The translations under genes and the position numbers were made by a program. From positions 1,240,001 through 1,304,000 of the forward strand of contig NZ_JADWYR010000001.1 in the NCBI RefSeq assembly GCF_015831355.1: a DNA stretch of 64,000 nucleotides. The letters are read 5' to 3'. The DNA is from Panacibacter microcysteis (lineage in GTDB: Bacteria > Bacteroidota > Bacteroidia > Chitinophagales > Chitinophagaceae). The notes below the pieces were generated by a model. That model did not search any database and was not told the DNA's origin. It worked only from the letters and a program-made list of their open reading frames with translations. Numbering within the stretch: the stretch's first letter is position 1; every line of letters starts with the position of its first letter. Shown here piece after piece: positions 35,512-44,344 of this stretch.

Positions 35512-37194
35512 TTAACTCAAGTACTTACCTACTATAGGTACTCTTCTTCCTACACCAAATGCTTTTGGTGATACACGAATGATGGGACAAAACTGGTTGC
35601 GTTTGTATTCATTGGTGTTTACCAGCTTCAGCGTACGGTCTACCACCGCAGCATCGAAACCCATTGCTTTTATTTCTACCGGGCCCATGCGCCGCTCAAT
35701 GTATTGATACAATATTTTATCGAGCACACTATAATCGGGCAGGCTGTCGCTGTCTTTCTGGTTTGGTCTTAACTCTGCGCTTGGTGCTTTATAAATAATG
35801 TTTTCCGGTATTATTTCTTTATGCCGGTTAATGTACTGCGCCAGTGTATACACCTGCAGTTTATAGCAATCGCCCAATACACCAAGGCCGCCGGCCATGT
35901 CTCCGTATAAGGTGCCGTAGCCTGTAGCAAGTTCACTTTTATTAGAAGTATTGAGCAGGATATAACCGAATTTATTGGAGATAGCCATTAACAGGTTGCC
36001 GCGTGTGCGGCTCTGTGTGTTTTCTTCTGCAAGTGAAAAAGGAAGATCTCCAAAGATGGGTTTAAGCGTGGCCAGGAATGTTTCATAAATCTCATTGATG
36101 CGAATAATATCGTAAGGATTGTTGAGATTGTTGCTTAGTTGTACGGCATCGTTTACTGAATGATCTGTAGAATACGGAGAAGGCATTAAAACAGCACGTA
36201 CATTACCGTTGCCCAATGCCTCGCATGCCAGCGCTAATGTAACAGCGCTGTCTATACCGCCTGATGAGCCAAGGATGGCTTTTGTAAAACCCATCTTTTT
36301 AAAGTAATCCCTGATGCCTGTTACCAATGCATCATGAATCTGGGCAATGTTTAAAAACTCATCGAGTGCCGGCGGGTTCAATTCATGGTCGGCTATGCGG
36401 TCTGCTGTTTCTATTATTGGTGCATCTATTGTTCCGTTGTCATTGAGCGTGATCGTTTCTACTGCTTCTTTAAACATGGGAAGTTTTGCACAGAGATTGG
36501 CATCTTTGTCAAACACCAGTGAGGCGCCATCGAATACAATTTCTGTCTGGCTGCCAACGGCGTTGCAATAGAACATGGGTATTTTGTATTTCTGCACGTT
36601 GGCCTTTACAATTGCTTTGCGGTCTTCATCGTGTGTATAATCGAACGGTGAGGCGCTGATGTTGATCATTACATCGGGCTGCTGCGCCATGAGTATATCC
36701 ATGGGGCAAATACGGTATATGGGATTGTCGCCGAGGTTCCAGATATCTTCGCACACAGTTAGCGCAATGCGTTTGCCTTTAAACTCGATTGTTTGCCATT
36801 CATATGCCGGTTCAAAATAGCGGTTCTCGTCAAACACATCGTAGGTGGGCAAGCAGGTTTTGTGGATTTCTGCTTTTACCTGCTGCCCGTTTAAAAAGAA
36901 AGCCGCATTGAAAAGATCTTTGCCTTCCCTGATTGGGTTTCTTGCCGGAGAACCGACAATTACGGCAATTGTATCAGCATGTTGTTTTATACGTTCAATA
37001 CCGTCGTAGCATTTATTGATAAAGTCATTAAACTCCAGGAAATCTCTTGGCGGGTAGCCGCATATGCTCAACTCGCTGAATACAACAATGTCTGCACCCT
37101 GTTGCTTTGCTTCTTCTATGCCTTGTATAATCTTGTTTATATTGCTTTCGAAATTGCCGATGTGATAATTTTGCTGTGCCAATGCTATCTTCAT
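35512..37194 (-). CDS. nadE: Glutamine-dependent NAD+ synthase
   Basis: A 560-residue two-domain enzyme that amidates deamido-NAD. Residues 1-260 are a nitrilase-like glutaminase ('KIALAQQNYHIGNFESN', VFSELSICGYPPRDF with the Glu, CLPTYDVFDENRYF with the Lys position occupied by HKTC, VCEDIWN with the Cys). The C-terminal synthetase has the ATP P-loop GSSGGIDSAVTLALA and 'TSNKSELATGYGTLYGDMAGG'. The ATG at 37194 is favoured over 37215. It is divergent from gldB across 113 bp, as in other Bacteroidota. With nadC the window holds two NAD-synthesis genes. Confidence 0.95.
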   Translation of the reverse strand: MKIALAQQNYHIGNFESNINKIIQGIEEAKQQGADIVVFSELSICGYPPRDFLEFNDFINKCYDGIERIKQHADTIAVIVGSPARNPIREGKDLFNAAFFLNGQQVKAEIHKTCLPTYDVFDENRYFEPAYEWQTIEFKGKRIALTVCEDIWNLGDNPIYRICPMDILMAQQPDVMINISASPFDYTHDEDRKAIVKANVQKYKIPMFYCNAVGSQTEIVFDGASLVFDKDANLCAKLPMFKEAVETITLNDNGTIDAPIIETADRIADHELNPPALDEFLNIAQIHDALVTGIRDYFKKMGFTKAILGSSGGIDSAVTLALACEALGNGNVRAVLMPSPYSTDHSVNDAVQLSNNLNNPYDIIRINEIYETFLATLKPIFGDLPFSLAEENTQSRTRGNLLMAISNKFGYILLNTSNKSELATGYGTLYGDMAGGLGVLGDCYKLQVYTLAQYINRHKEIIPENIIYKAPSAELRPNQKDSDSLPDYSVLDKILYQYIERRMGPVEIKAMGFDAAVVDRTLKLVNTNEYKRNQFCPIIRVSPKAFGVGRRVPIVGKYLS

Positions 37195-37307
37195 AACACT
37201 AAGATTAGTGTGCAAATTTCACGATTTGCGGTCACTTAACTGTTACAGTTTTTGCGAAAATTATTGAATGAGCAAATGATTTAAATGGTTTATCGTTAAT
37301 TAGCAGT

Positions 37308-38318
37308 ATGAAAAAGATAGCGGTTGTTTTACTGGTTGCATTTTATACCCTTTCCTGTAAAGATGAAAAACATATACCTGATGTTTCTGCTATAAAAGTT
37401 GAGCTTGACGTAAAAAGATTTGATAAAGATTTTTTTACGCTTGACACATCAAATGTGCCTGCAGCGCTTACCAGGCTGCATGAAAAATATCCCGGTTTTT
37501 TATATGACTACCTGTACAATATCCTAGGAATTGAACCGCTGCCAGACAGCGTAAACAAAAAGGTACCACGGTTTATTTACGATTACCAACCTATTGCGAA
37601 AGCAGTAGCAGAAAAATTTCCGGCTGTTGAAAAAATACAAAAAGATGTAAGCAGGGGATTTCAGTTTGTAAAATATTATTTCCCGGAGTATAAGCTACCC
37701 AAACACCTGATCACATTTACGGGGCCTGTTGAAGGTTATGCCAATGTGCTTACCAATGATGGTCTTGCGATTGGCCTGCAATTATACCTGGGCCAGGACT
37801 ACCCTATGTACCAGACAGGCTATGTAAGGCAAGTATATGCAGAATACCAGTCGCGGCGTTTTGAGCCCGCATATATACCGGTAAACTGCATGAAAAATAT
37901 CATGGATGACCTGTATCCTGCACCTGCGCCGGATCAGCCGCTGGTGTACCAGATGGTTGAAGCAGGAAAACGTTTGTATATGCTTGATATGTTTTTACCG
38001 GAAACTGCAGACACACTTAAAACGGGCTACACGCAACAGCAACTTGATGGCTGTTATGCCAATGAAGCGGGCATCTGGAATTTCTTTTTGCAAAATAATA
38101 TGCTGTACCTGACAGATGCTGCGCAAACAAGAGAATATGTAAACGATGGGCCGCGTACTGAAGTGCTTGGCGATTCATCGCCCGGTTTTATCGGACAGTT
38201 TGTTGGCTGGCAGATTGTGAAGAAGTGGATGGCGCAGGATGATCAACGTACACTGCCCCTGTTGCTGAAAACGCCGGCGAAGCAGGTATTTGAAGAGGCG
38301 AAATATAAACCGAAGTAG
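37308..38318 (+). CDS. gldB: Gliding-motility lipoprotein GldB-like
   Basis: A 336-residue lipoprotein with lipobox TLSC. The mature part ('ELDVKRFDKDFF', 'LHEKYPGFLYDYLYNILGI', 'YYFPEYKLPKHLITFTGPVEGYANVLTNDGLAIGLQLYLGQDYPMY', YIPVNCMKNIMDDLYP, GWQIVKKWM) matches GldB, which is needed for gliding in Flavobacterium and is also found in non-gliding relatives. It may act with the type IX secretion/motility machinery. Its position next to nadE is a recognised neighbourhood for this gene. Motility of this organism is not proved by it. Confidence 0.88.
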   Translation: MKKIAVVLLVAFYTLSCKDEKHIPDVSAIKVELDVKRFDKDFFTLDTSNVPAALTRLHEKYPGFLYDYLYNILGIEPLPDSVNKKVPRFIYDYQPIAKAVAEKFPAVEKIQKDVSRGFQFVKYYFPEYKLPKHLITFTGPVEGYANVLTNDGLAIGLQLYLGQDYPMYQTGYVRQVYAEYQSRRFEPAYIPVNCMKNIMDDLYPAPAPDQPLVYQMVEAGKRLYMLDMFLPETADTLKTGYTQQQLDGCYANEAGIWNFFLQNNMLYLTDAAQTREYVNDGPRTEVLGDSSPGFIGQFVGWQIVKKWMAQDDQRTLPLLLKTPAKQVFEEAKYKPK

Positions 38319-38386
38319 CATTTACTGCAAGTGGTTGCGCCAACCACCTGGCACATGCAGTATCGTTGCTGAATAAAGTGTTGAAC

Positions 38387-38438
38387 GTACAAGTGTGCGA
38401 CGCAACGGCAGCCTGATAGCAGCACTGCTGCCGGGTAC
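38387..38438 (+). repeat. 52-bp intergenic repeat, copy 16 (B type)
   Basis: A complete 52-nt unit. The inner part forms CGGCAGC/GCTGCCG. Left flank GTTGCTGAATAAAGTGTTGAAC. It lies in the convergent gap between gldB and the DUF983 gene. Confidence 0.92.
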
Positions 38439-38453
38439 ATAAATACATAACGC

Positions 38454-38915
38454 TTACCAGTTACCCATGTGTTCTTCTACTACGCGCTCATGGTTACCAA
38501 CGGGGTGATCTTTCCAGTCCGGGTCGTACTTTACAAACCAGCTAAACCACAAACTTCTCGATAGCCGCATAAATACGGGCTGCAGTACCACGAGTAAAAC
38601 TGCATTTAAAGTAAGCCAGTAGAAGATCCTGTTGTCATCTATGGAAAACCCGATCAATACCCACCAGGCAACAAAAGTGGATACCGAAAAAGCTACAGTA
38701 AGCGCATAGCTTACATAGCTGGTGCCGTAATAAAAACCTACTTCAATTTCGGTAGGCTGGCCACAAACAGGGCATTTATCAGGCATTTTTATATACACGC
38801 TGTGCTTTAGGGCGTAAGCATTTTTCGACTCGAAAATATAACCCTCCCTGCAACGCGGACATTTATTGCCCAAAACGCTTAGCACATAAGAAGGCTTTCC
38901 TTTTGGCTCACTCAT
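38454..38915 (-). CDS. DUF983 family zinc-ribbon membrane protein
   Basis: A 153-residue protein with two CxxC pairs (NKCPRCREGYIF and KCPVCGQPTEIEVGFYYGTSYVSYAL), probably binding one zinc, followed by two membrane helices. It matches the DUF983 family. Its function is unknown. I use the ATG at 38915; an upstream ATG at 38936 adds seven residues. Confidence 0.85.
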   Translation of the reverse strand: MSEPKGKPSYVLSVLGNKCPRCREGYIFESKNAYALKHSVYIKMPDKCPVCGQPTEIEVGFYYGTSYVSYALTVAFSVSTFVAWWVLIGFSIDDNRIFYWLTLNAVLLVVLQPVFMRLSRSLWFSWFVKYDPDWKDHPVGNHERVVEEHMGNW

Positions 38916-38969
38916 AGTGTGAAGTTTCGCTTGCAAAGGTCGTGTTTTAATTTTTTACAGTAACAATTT

Positions 38970-39290
38970 CTATGCAAGTACTGCATGCTGCCTGATGATG
39001 TTCATTAGCTGTTGTGCAGGTATTACGCCTGACTGGCGCCACAATATTTTTCCCTGTTGAAAAAGCATTAAGGTAGGTACACCGCTGATGTTGTGCCGGG
39101 CCGCCAGTTGCGGGTTTTTGTCTACATCAATTTTTATAATGCGTATAGCATCGCCGGCCATGTTGTGCAACTCTTTCAGAACAGGCGCCATCATCTTACA
39201 CGGGCCGCACCACTCTGCTGAAAAATCTACCAGCACAGGTTTTGTACCATTGATGATGTCTCCGTAGGTTTCTTTAGCTGTAGTAGCCAT
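38970..39290 (-). CDS. trxA: Thioredoxin
   Basis: A 106-residue thioredoxin with the active site AEWCGPCKMM, the conserved Asp (FSAEWC region), 'IIKIDVDKNPQLAARHNISGVPTLMLFQQGK' including the cis-Pro, and the terminal helix. There is no signal peptide, so it is cytoplasmic and reduces protein disulphides. The start is the ATG at 39290. Several thioredoxin genes are usual in this group, so the symbol is tentative. Confidence 0.9.
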   Translation of the reverse strand: MATTAKETYGDIINGTKPVLVDFSAEWCGPCKMMAPVLKELHNMAGDAIRIIKIDVDKNPQLAARHNISGVPTLMLFQQGKILWRQSGVIPAQQLMNIIRQHAVLA

Positions 39291-39414
39291 AACAAATAGT
39301 TTAAGATGAAGCATCAAACTTATTGCCAGTTATACAATAGCTGACATTCTGCGCTTGTGCCCTGTTGCGGCTACAAATGTAACCGGTACCTGGTATAAAA
39401 GCTGGTGACATTAG

Positions 39415-40047
39415 TTACAAAGTAGCGCCTGCTTTTAGTTCTATGGCATTCCTGTTAAGTGCAACAAGCCCACGTTGTTCCATTTTTTTGAGCAGGCGGC
39501 TGATGACTTCACGGGAGGAATTCAGTTCATCGGCAATTTGCTGGTGAGAGAGTGTAATAATGCTGGAATGATTTGTTTCTGCAAAACGTTTGAGGTAGAA
39601 GAAAAGACGTTCATCCATATTGCGAAATGCAACATTGTCGATCACCACGAGCAGTTCCTCAAACCTGGTGCGGTATGTTTCGAGCACAAAATAATACCAG
39701 CTACGGTATTTGCTCATCCATTCATCCATGAATTTAATAGGCACCATAAGTGCGGTAGTATCTTCCATTGCCACGGCACTTACCTGGCTGGTTTCAGCTT
39801 TAGAGGCACATATAATTGAAATAGCACATGCCTCGCCGGGTTGCAGGTAATACATCAGGAATTCAGCACCTTCTTCATCTTTGCGAAAGATTTTTACAAT
39901 GCCATCCAGTATAAGCACGGTGCTTTTTATATACTGGCCGGTACGCATCAGCACTTCACCGGCAGCAAATTCTTTGATCATGCCTTCCCGTTCAATCTCA
40001 TCTAGCAGGGGTTGTTCCAGTTGGGGAAATTTCTTGCGGAGGTCCAT
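39415..40047 (-). CDS. Crp/Fnr family transcriptional regulator
   Basis: A 210-residue regulator. Residues 10-130 are a cyclic-nucleotide-binding-like beta-roll ('FAAGEVLMRTGQYIKSTVLILDGIVKIFRKDEEGAEFLMYYLQPGEACAIS'), and residues 150-205 a winged helix-turn-helix ('ISLSHQQIADELNSSREVISRLLKKMEQRGLV'). The canonical cAMP-binding Arg-Ser pair and the Fnr Fe-S cysteine cluster are not evident, so the signal is unknown. It precedes murF on the same strand with a repeat copy between. Confidence 0.9.
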   Translation of the reverse strand: MDLRKKFPQLEQPLLDEIEREGMIKEFAAGEVLMRTGQYIKSTVLILDGIVKIFRKDEEGAEFLMYYLQPGEACAISIICASKAETSQVSAVAMEDTTALMVPIKFMDEWMSKYRSWYYFVLETYRTRFEELLVVIDNVAFRNMDERLFFYLKRFAETNHSSIITLSHQQIADELNSSREVISRLLKKMEQRGLVALNRNAIELKAGATL

Positions 40048-40059
40048 CGTTTATTTTTT

Positions 40060-40111
40060 GTTTACCGGCTGTAGTCTTTGTGGCATCGCCTGTTGTGTCA
40101 CTCACTTGTAC
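40060..40111 (-). repeat. 52-bp intergenic repeat, copy 17 (A type)
   Basis: Core at 40092-40111, tail GCCGGTAAAC. It is 12 bp upstream of the Crp-like gene start and in front of the murF stop codon. Confidence 0.88.
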
Positions 40112-40174
40112 GTTCCGTTCTTATGGCTACTGCAGGGCGTTGTTTATACGAAGTTCGTAAAATCCTGAGGTCTC

Positions 40175-41452
40175 TTACCCCAGCACTTTTTCCATTGCCA
40201 TACTTCTCGATCCTTTTATAAGCAGGTAAGCATTTTGCAGTTGCTGCGCTTTCAGCCAGCCTGCAGCTTCAGCCGAAGTATTAAAATATTGATAGCGGTG
40301 ATTTACCTTACCAAAATCACCACCCACCAGCACCACATGTGTCCAAGTATAATTGTCTATAAGCGCTATAATATGTTGGTGTTCCTCCAAACTTTCTTCA
40401 CCAAGTTCCATCATGCCGCCAAGCATGAGTACTTTACTGCCGGCATGCAACCGGGCAAAGTTTTCTATGGCCAGCTTCATACTGCTTGGGTTGGCGTTGT
40501 ATGCATCCAGGATTATTTTATTACTGCCCTTTTTTATTAACTGAGACCTGCTGTTGGAAGGTGTATAGGCTTCAATAGCGGCCTTTATTTTTTCATCCGG
40601 CACATTAAAATGCCTGCCCGTTGCAACTGCGCAAAGCACATTGGGCAGGTTATAATCTCCCACAAGTTGTGTGGTAATATTTTTAAACGCTGTGCCTTGG
40701 GTAAAACCTACTTTCAGAAATGGTTCGCCCTGCTTTACATGGCCTGTTACAGTTCCGTTTTTTGTACCATACCAATCTATATGCGCAATGCCCTTACTCA
40801 TGTTGTGGAGGTAATCATAATCATCAAAAGCCAGTACAGTTCCGTTGTGTGCCCTGATGTAATCGTATAATTCGCCCTTTCCTTTTCTTACGCCTTCTAT
40901 GCCCCCAAACCCCTCCAGGTGTGCTTTACCGCAATTGGTAATAATACCATGTGTAGGTTGCGTGTATACACAATAACCTGCTATTTCCTGCTGGTGGTTG
41001 GCACCCATTTCTATTACAGCCATTGCAGCATCGGGCTTTACACGCAACAATGTAAGCGGTATGCCAATGTGGTTATTAAGGTTGCCTTCTGTTGTATAGG
41101 TTGTATAGTGTGCAGACAATACTGCATGTACCAGTTCTTTGGTTGTGGTTTTACCATTGCTGCCTGTGATAGCTATAAAAGGTATGGTAAACTGTTGCCG
41201 GTGGTACTTTGCAAGTTCCTGCAATGTAGCAAGTACATCTGCAGTTTGAATTATTCTCTCGTCTGCTCCTTCCACCGCCTCATCAACCACTGCATAAGCT
41301 GCCCCCATTTCAAGTGCCTTAAATGCAAACTGGTTGGCGTTAAAATTGGGGCCTTTTAATGCAAAGAAAAGATCGCCTGCCTTAAGTTTTCTTGTATCTG
41401 TTTGTACAGACGGATGTTGCCTGAATATATCGTATAGCGCAGCTATGTTCAC
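40175..41452 (-). CDS. murF: UDP-MurNAc-tripeptide--D-Ala-D-Ala ligase
   Basis: A 425-residue Mur ligase that adds D-Ala-D-Ala in peptidoglycan synthesis. N-terminal domain: 'VQTDTRKLKAGDLFFALKGPNFNAN'; central domain: ATP loop AITGSNGKTTTKELV, 'EGNLNNHIGIPLTLLR', AVIEMGANHQQEIAGY; C-terminal domain: ILDAYNANPSSMKLAI and 'VLMLGGMMELGEESLEEHQ'. The start is GTG. No other mur genes adjoin it, so it lies outside the usual dcw cluster. Confidence 0.95.
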   Translation of the reverse strand: MNIAALYDIFRQHPSVQTDTRKLKAGDLFFALKGPNFNANQFAFKALEMGAAYAVVDEAVEGADERIIQTADVLATLQELAKYHRQQFTIPFIAITGSNGKTTTKELVHAVLSAHYTTYTTEGNLNNHIGIPLTLLRVKPDAAMAVIEMGANHQQEIAGYCVYTQPTHGIITNCGKAHLEGFGGIEGVRKGKGELYDYIRAHNGTVLAFDDYDYLHNMSKGIAHIDWYGTKNGTVTGHVKQGEPFLKVGFTQGTAFKNITTQLVGDYNLPNVLCAVATGRHFNVPDEKIKAAIEAYTPSNSRSQLIKKGSNKIILDAYNANPSSMKLAIENFARLHAGSKVLMLGGMMELGEESLEEHQHIIALIDNYTWTHVVLVGGDFGKVNHRYQYFNTSAEAAGWLKAQQLQNAYLLIKGSRSMAMEKVLG

Positions 41453-41556
41453 CCTTGTAAAATTTGTGGCAATTTACGCAACCAATGGTAGAATACAGCG
41501 AGCTGTTTTGCCGTGCGTAAGTGAAAAACGCGGAGCTGCTGCATAGTATTGTTGCT

Positions 41557-41608
41557 GTACAAGTGTGCGACGCAACAGCAGTTGCCGGTTTATTCTACAG
41601 CCGGTAAC
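41557..41608 (+). repeat. 52-bp intergenic repeat, copy 18 (B type)
   Basis: Core at 41557-41576; tail GCCGGTAAC. It lies in the 304-bp gap between murF and the small gene at 41757; nothing else was recognised there. Confidence 0.9.
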
Positions 41609-41756
41609 ATAATTTTCTTATTTCTTCCACACAAACATAATAAGCAGTGGAATTTATTACGCTGCAAAGCTGCACTTCCACAGGTTTTAGATAGTTTTTG
41701 GCTCAGGCACAGCGTTTGAATTATTTACTGTACAAACGATTTAAAAACGAATAATT

Positions 41757-41948
41757 ATGACACGCAATAAAAAAGAAAAACTGAGCGATAACGTGCAGCA
41801 GAATTTTAATCAATCAAAAGAAATTGCTTACTGGGCAAACAAGTACAACCTTTCGGTAGAAGAATTTCAAAGACTATTTAAAGAAGCAGGTTTTTCAATT
41901 GCCAGGTTATTGGGATCGGGCGTATTGAACAACAGGATGGCGGCGTAA
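41757..41948 (+). CDS. Small DUF3606-like protein (63 aa)
   Basis: A 63-residue protein resembling short DUF3606-type proteins: 'EIAYWANKYNLSVEEFQRLFKEAG', a helix-turn pattern following an aromatic pair. It is charged and soluble. It begins after an A-rich leader and is followed 61 bp later by a lysine-rich small gene. Its function is unknown. Confidence 0.65.
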   Translation: MTRNKKEKLSDNVQQNFNQSKEIAYWANKYNLSVEEFQRLFKEAGFSIARLLGSGVLNNRMAA

Positions 41949-42009
41949 TCTCCCGGGCCCGTAAGCCCTGGATCTATATATACATTGGTCTATTTACAAA
42001 CAGTGAAGT

Positions 42010-42189
42010 ATGGCAAAAGCAGTAAAAAAGAAAGGCACTAAAAAGAAGAACAAGCTTGGCGTTAAAAATTCGCTTGTAAACAACATCAATGCACGTAAGA
42101 AAAAAGGAGTATCGCGCAGCAGGAAAAAGTCTACGGTTTCAAAAAAATCGTACAAGAAAATGCAGGACAACTGGGGAGAAAAAGATTAA
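42010..42189 (+). CDS. Lysine-rich small basic protein (59 aa)
   Basis: ATG at 42010 to TAA at 42187-42189 gives 59 residues, of which about a third are Lys or Arg (AVKKKGTKKKNK, ARKKKGVSRSRKKS). The composition resembles small histone H1-like or nucleic-acid-binding proteins. It lies in line with the preceding small gene and just before a terminator, which supports a real gene. DNA or RNA binding is inferred from charge only. Confidence 0.65.
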   Translation: MAKAVKKKGTKKKNKLGVKNSLVNNINARKKKGVSRSRKKSTVSKKSYKKMQDNWGEKD

Positions 42190-42213
42190 CCTGCCGCAAC
42201 GGTCTTCTAACGA

Positions 42214-42241
42214 TAAAGCCACACAATACGTGTGGCTTTAT
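42214..42241. terminator. Bidirectional terminator
   Basis: TAAAGCCACAC pairs with GTGTGGCTTTA across AATAC. It serves the small gene on the + strand and the amidohydrolase gene on the minus strand, whose stop codon is 6 bp away. Confidence 0.88.
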
Positions 42242-42246
42242 ATTTT

Positions 42247-43347
42247 TTAGTCTGAGGGAAACAGTGATCTGTCAATATTTGGTATAATACGCAACGTATT
42301 TTTGTAATACACTTTTTTCAGAATATCATCTGGCAGGCCCATACCATACATACGCCAGAAAGCGTGGTATTTTTTGTGGTAAGGAAAGTATTCGTCTTCA
42401 GTCTCGAGCACCCTGAAATAAGTAGCATATTCACCGGGCACCCAACTGTCTTTGCCAAACAAAATCCTATCCTGGTATTTGGTAAAAAATGCTTTGGCTG
42501 CTTTTGGTTGCCTGCCCAGTTCTGCTATTACGGCACCAAATTCTACTACTACATTTGGCATATCGGTAAGTAAAGAATCCAGTTTGGCCAGGTTGTTAGC
42601 GTACCAGCCAAAATGCGCTGCAATAAATGTGGTTTGCGGGTGTTTTTTAAACATGCGGTGTTGCTCTTCAATCAGCGTTTCCCATGGCGCAGGGTTATTG
42701 TCTCCGCGCTTTCTGTCAGGGTGCGTTTCAAGCTCCAGCCAGCGTTCATTGTGTTCATCCAGCGGATCCCAGAATGGTTCGGGGTCTGCAGTATGTATAA
42801 GTACAGGAATTTTCAACGCACCACATTTTTCCCATATCGCATCCAGCCGCGGGTCATCTACCGTTACTCTTTTACCGTTAATATCTTTTACAGAGAATCC
42901 AAGATTTTTAAAAACTTTCAGGCCGTTGGCACCGTTGCGTACATCCTGCTCCAGTTGTTGCACTGCTTTCTCCGTCCAGTCAGCAGCACCCACATCATTA
43001 AAGTCAACATTTGCAAAAATGATAAACCTGCCCGGGTATTGTTGCTGCACATTGTTACTCATTTTTTGCAGGCTGTTGCCATTACCGCCGCTAAGGTTTA
43101 CCATTACTTTCATATTCAGTTTATCCATGTCTGCCACCAAACCATCGAGGCTGCCATTGCTCATACCCCATTGATGGTTGTGTACATCAATAAACGGAAA
43201 TTTTGCATGTGTTAACCGATGCTCCGGCACTACAAGTGTTGAGGCGGGCTCATAAGCTTCGAAACTCATTTTCTCTGTAGACTGGCATTGCACAGACTGG
43301 CTGATGACCGAAACAAATAACAGTGTTTGTAAAAATGGTTTATACAT
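42247..43347 (-). CDS. Exported amidohydrolase (TIM-barrel)
   Basis: A 366-residue protein from the ATG at 43347, which gives a signal peptide ('YKPFLQTLLFVSVISQSVQCQ'). The mature enzyme resembles amidohydrolase-2/ACMSD-like proteins: FIDVHNHQWG with the metal-binding HxH, 'PVLIHTADPEPFWDP', 'TTFIAAHFGWYANNL' and 'RILFGKDSWVP' (final Asp ligand region). Substrate unknown; decarboxylases and lactone hydrolases are relatives. Upstream ATGs (43365, 43404) are possible but lack signal character. Confidence 0.82.
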   Translation of the reverse strand: MYKPFLQTLLFVSVISQSVQCQSTEKMSFEAYEPASTLVVPEHRLTHAKFPFIDVHNHQWGMSNGSLDGLVADMDKLNMKVMVNLSGGNGNSLQKMSNNVQQQYPGRFIIFANVDFNDVGAADWTEKAVQQLEQDVRNGANGLKVFKNLGFSVKDINGKRVTVDDPRLDAIWEKCGALKIPVLIHTADPEPFWDPLDEHNERWLELETHPDRKRGDNNPAPWETLIEEQHRMFKKHPQTTFIAAHFGWYANNLAKLDSLLTDMPNVVVEFGAVIAELGRQPKAAKAFFTKYQDRILFGKDSWVPGEYATYFRVLETEDEYFPYHKKYHAFWRMYGMGLPDDILKKVYYKNTLRIIPNIDRSLFPSD

Positions 43348-43444
43348 GGCAAATGTTTGCATGAAAGTATTGGTGTAATAAAATAAAGCGAAACCGCTCA
43401 GCAATGTTAACAGGATTTTTTATGAAGCCGCAGGAAATGTTTTT

Positions 43445-43494
43445 GTACCCAACTTTGTCTAAAGCCCGGCTGTTGTTGCGTCGCACACTTGTAC
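43445..43494 (-). repeat. 52-bp intergenic repeat, copy 19 (B type)
   Basis: Core at 43475-43494; a 50-nt unit bounded by GTAC. Middle part rearranged, with AGCCGGGC shifted towards the core. It is in the divergent gap between the amidohydrolase and PIG-L genes. Confidence 0.85.
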
Positions 43495-43578
43495 TGCAAC
43501 AAATGACCGGGCAATATTCAACGCCGCGCCGGCTTTTTATACTGGTTTTTTGTTTAGGTTTATAGCCAACTAATTGCC

Positions 43579-44340
43579 ATGACTTCATATACAAACAGCC
43601 GCAGAAAATTCCTGCATCAGTCAACAGCCACATTAGGTTTGCTTACTTTACCTGCTTTATTACAGGCGCAGGTAACCAGCAAAAAAGACCGGAAGAAAAT
43701 TGTTTGCGTAGGCGCACACCCTGATGATCCTGAAAGCGGCTGTGGCGGTACACTGGCCAAGTTTGCTGCGCTCGGGCATGCAGTTACCATTATCTATTTA
43801 ACCACAGGAGAGGCAGGCATAGAAGGTGCAACACATGCAGCCGCTGCCGCAATCAGAAAACAGGAAGCCGTAAATGCCTGCACTATACTAAATGCCAAAC
43901 CGGTGTTTGCCGGGCAAACAGACGGAGACAGTATTGTAAACAATGAATGGTTACAAAAACTGCAACAATTAATAATTACAGAAGCGCCGGACATGGTGTT
44001 TACGCACTGGCCGGTAGATTCGCATAAAGACCACCAGTGTGCTGCCTTACTTACTATACAGGTTTGGATGCGTGCAACACAAAAATTTCCTTTGTACTTT
44101 TTCGAAGTGTGTACAGGAGAGCAAACGATGATCTTTCACCCCACGGATTATGTTGATATAACAGGCACACAGGAGCAAAAAAGAAAAGCATTGTACTGCC
44201 ATGTAAGCCAGGACCCGCCGGGCATTTATGCTTGCGGCCATGCCGCTATGGAAGATTTTCGCGGCAGAGAACTTGGCGTTAAAGCTGCCGAAGCTTTTGT
44301 ACGTATGAATGGCAGTATGCAGGGAAATCTTTTGCTGTAA
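43579..44340 (+). CDS. Exported PIG-L family deacetylase
   Basis: A 253-residue protein. The N-terminus (NSRRKFLHQSTATLGLLTLPALLQAQ) is a Tat-like signal. The LmbE/PIG-L domain shows VGAHPDDPESGCGGTLA with the metal-binding HPDD and Glu, and THWPVDSHKDHQ with the later His. Family members deacetylate N-acetylglucosaminyl groups or related substrates. It is convergent with the downstream lipoprotein gene (4 bp apart). Confidence 0.88.
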   Translation: MTSYTNSRRKFLHQSTATLGLLTLPALLQAQVTSKKDRKKIVCVGAHPDDPESGCGGTLAKFAALGHAVTIIYLTTGEAGIEGATHAAAAAIRKQEAVNACTILNAKPVFAGQTDGDSIVNNEWLQKLQQLIITEAPDMVFTHWPVDSHKDHQCAALLTIQVWMRATQKFPLYFFEVCTGEQTMIFHPTDYVDITGTQEQKRKALYCHVSQDPPGIYACGHAAMEDFRGRELGVKAAEAFVRMNGSMQGNLLL

Positions 44341-44344
44341 ATAG

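Noticed and set aside
42452-43215. Long + strand open frames opposite the amidohydrolase gene
   Set aside because: They are shadows of the minus-strand gene; its motifs (HxH, signal peptide) settle the coding strand.
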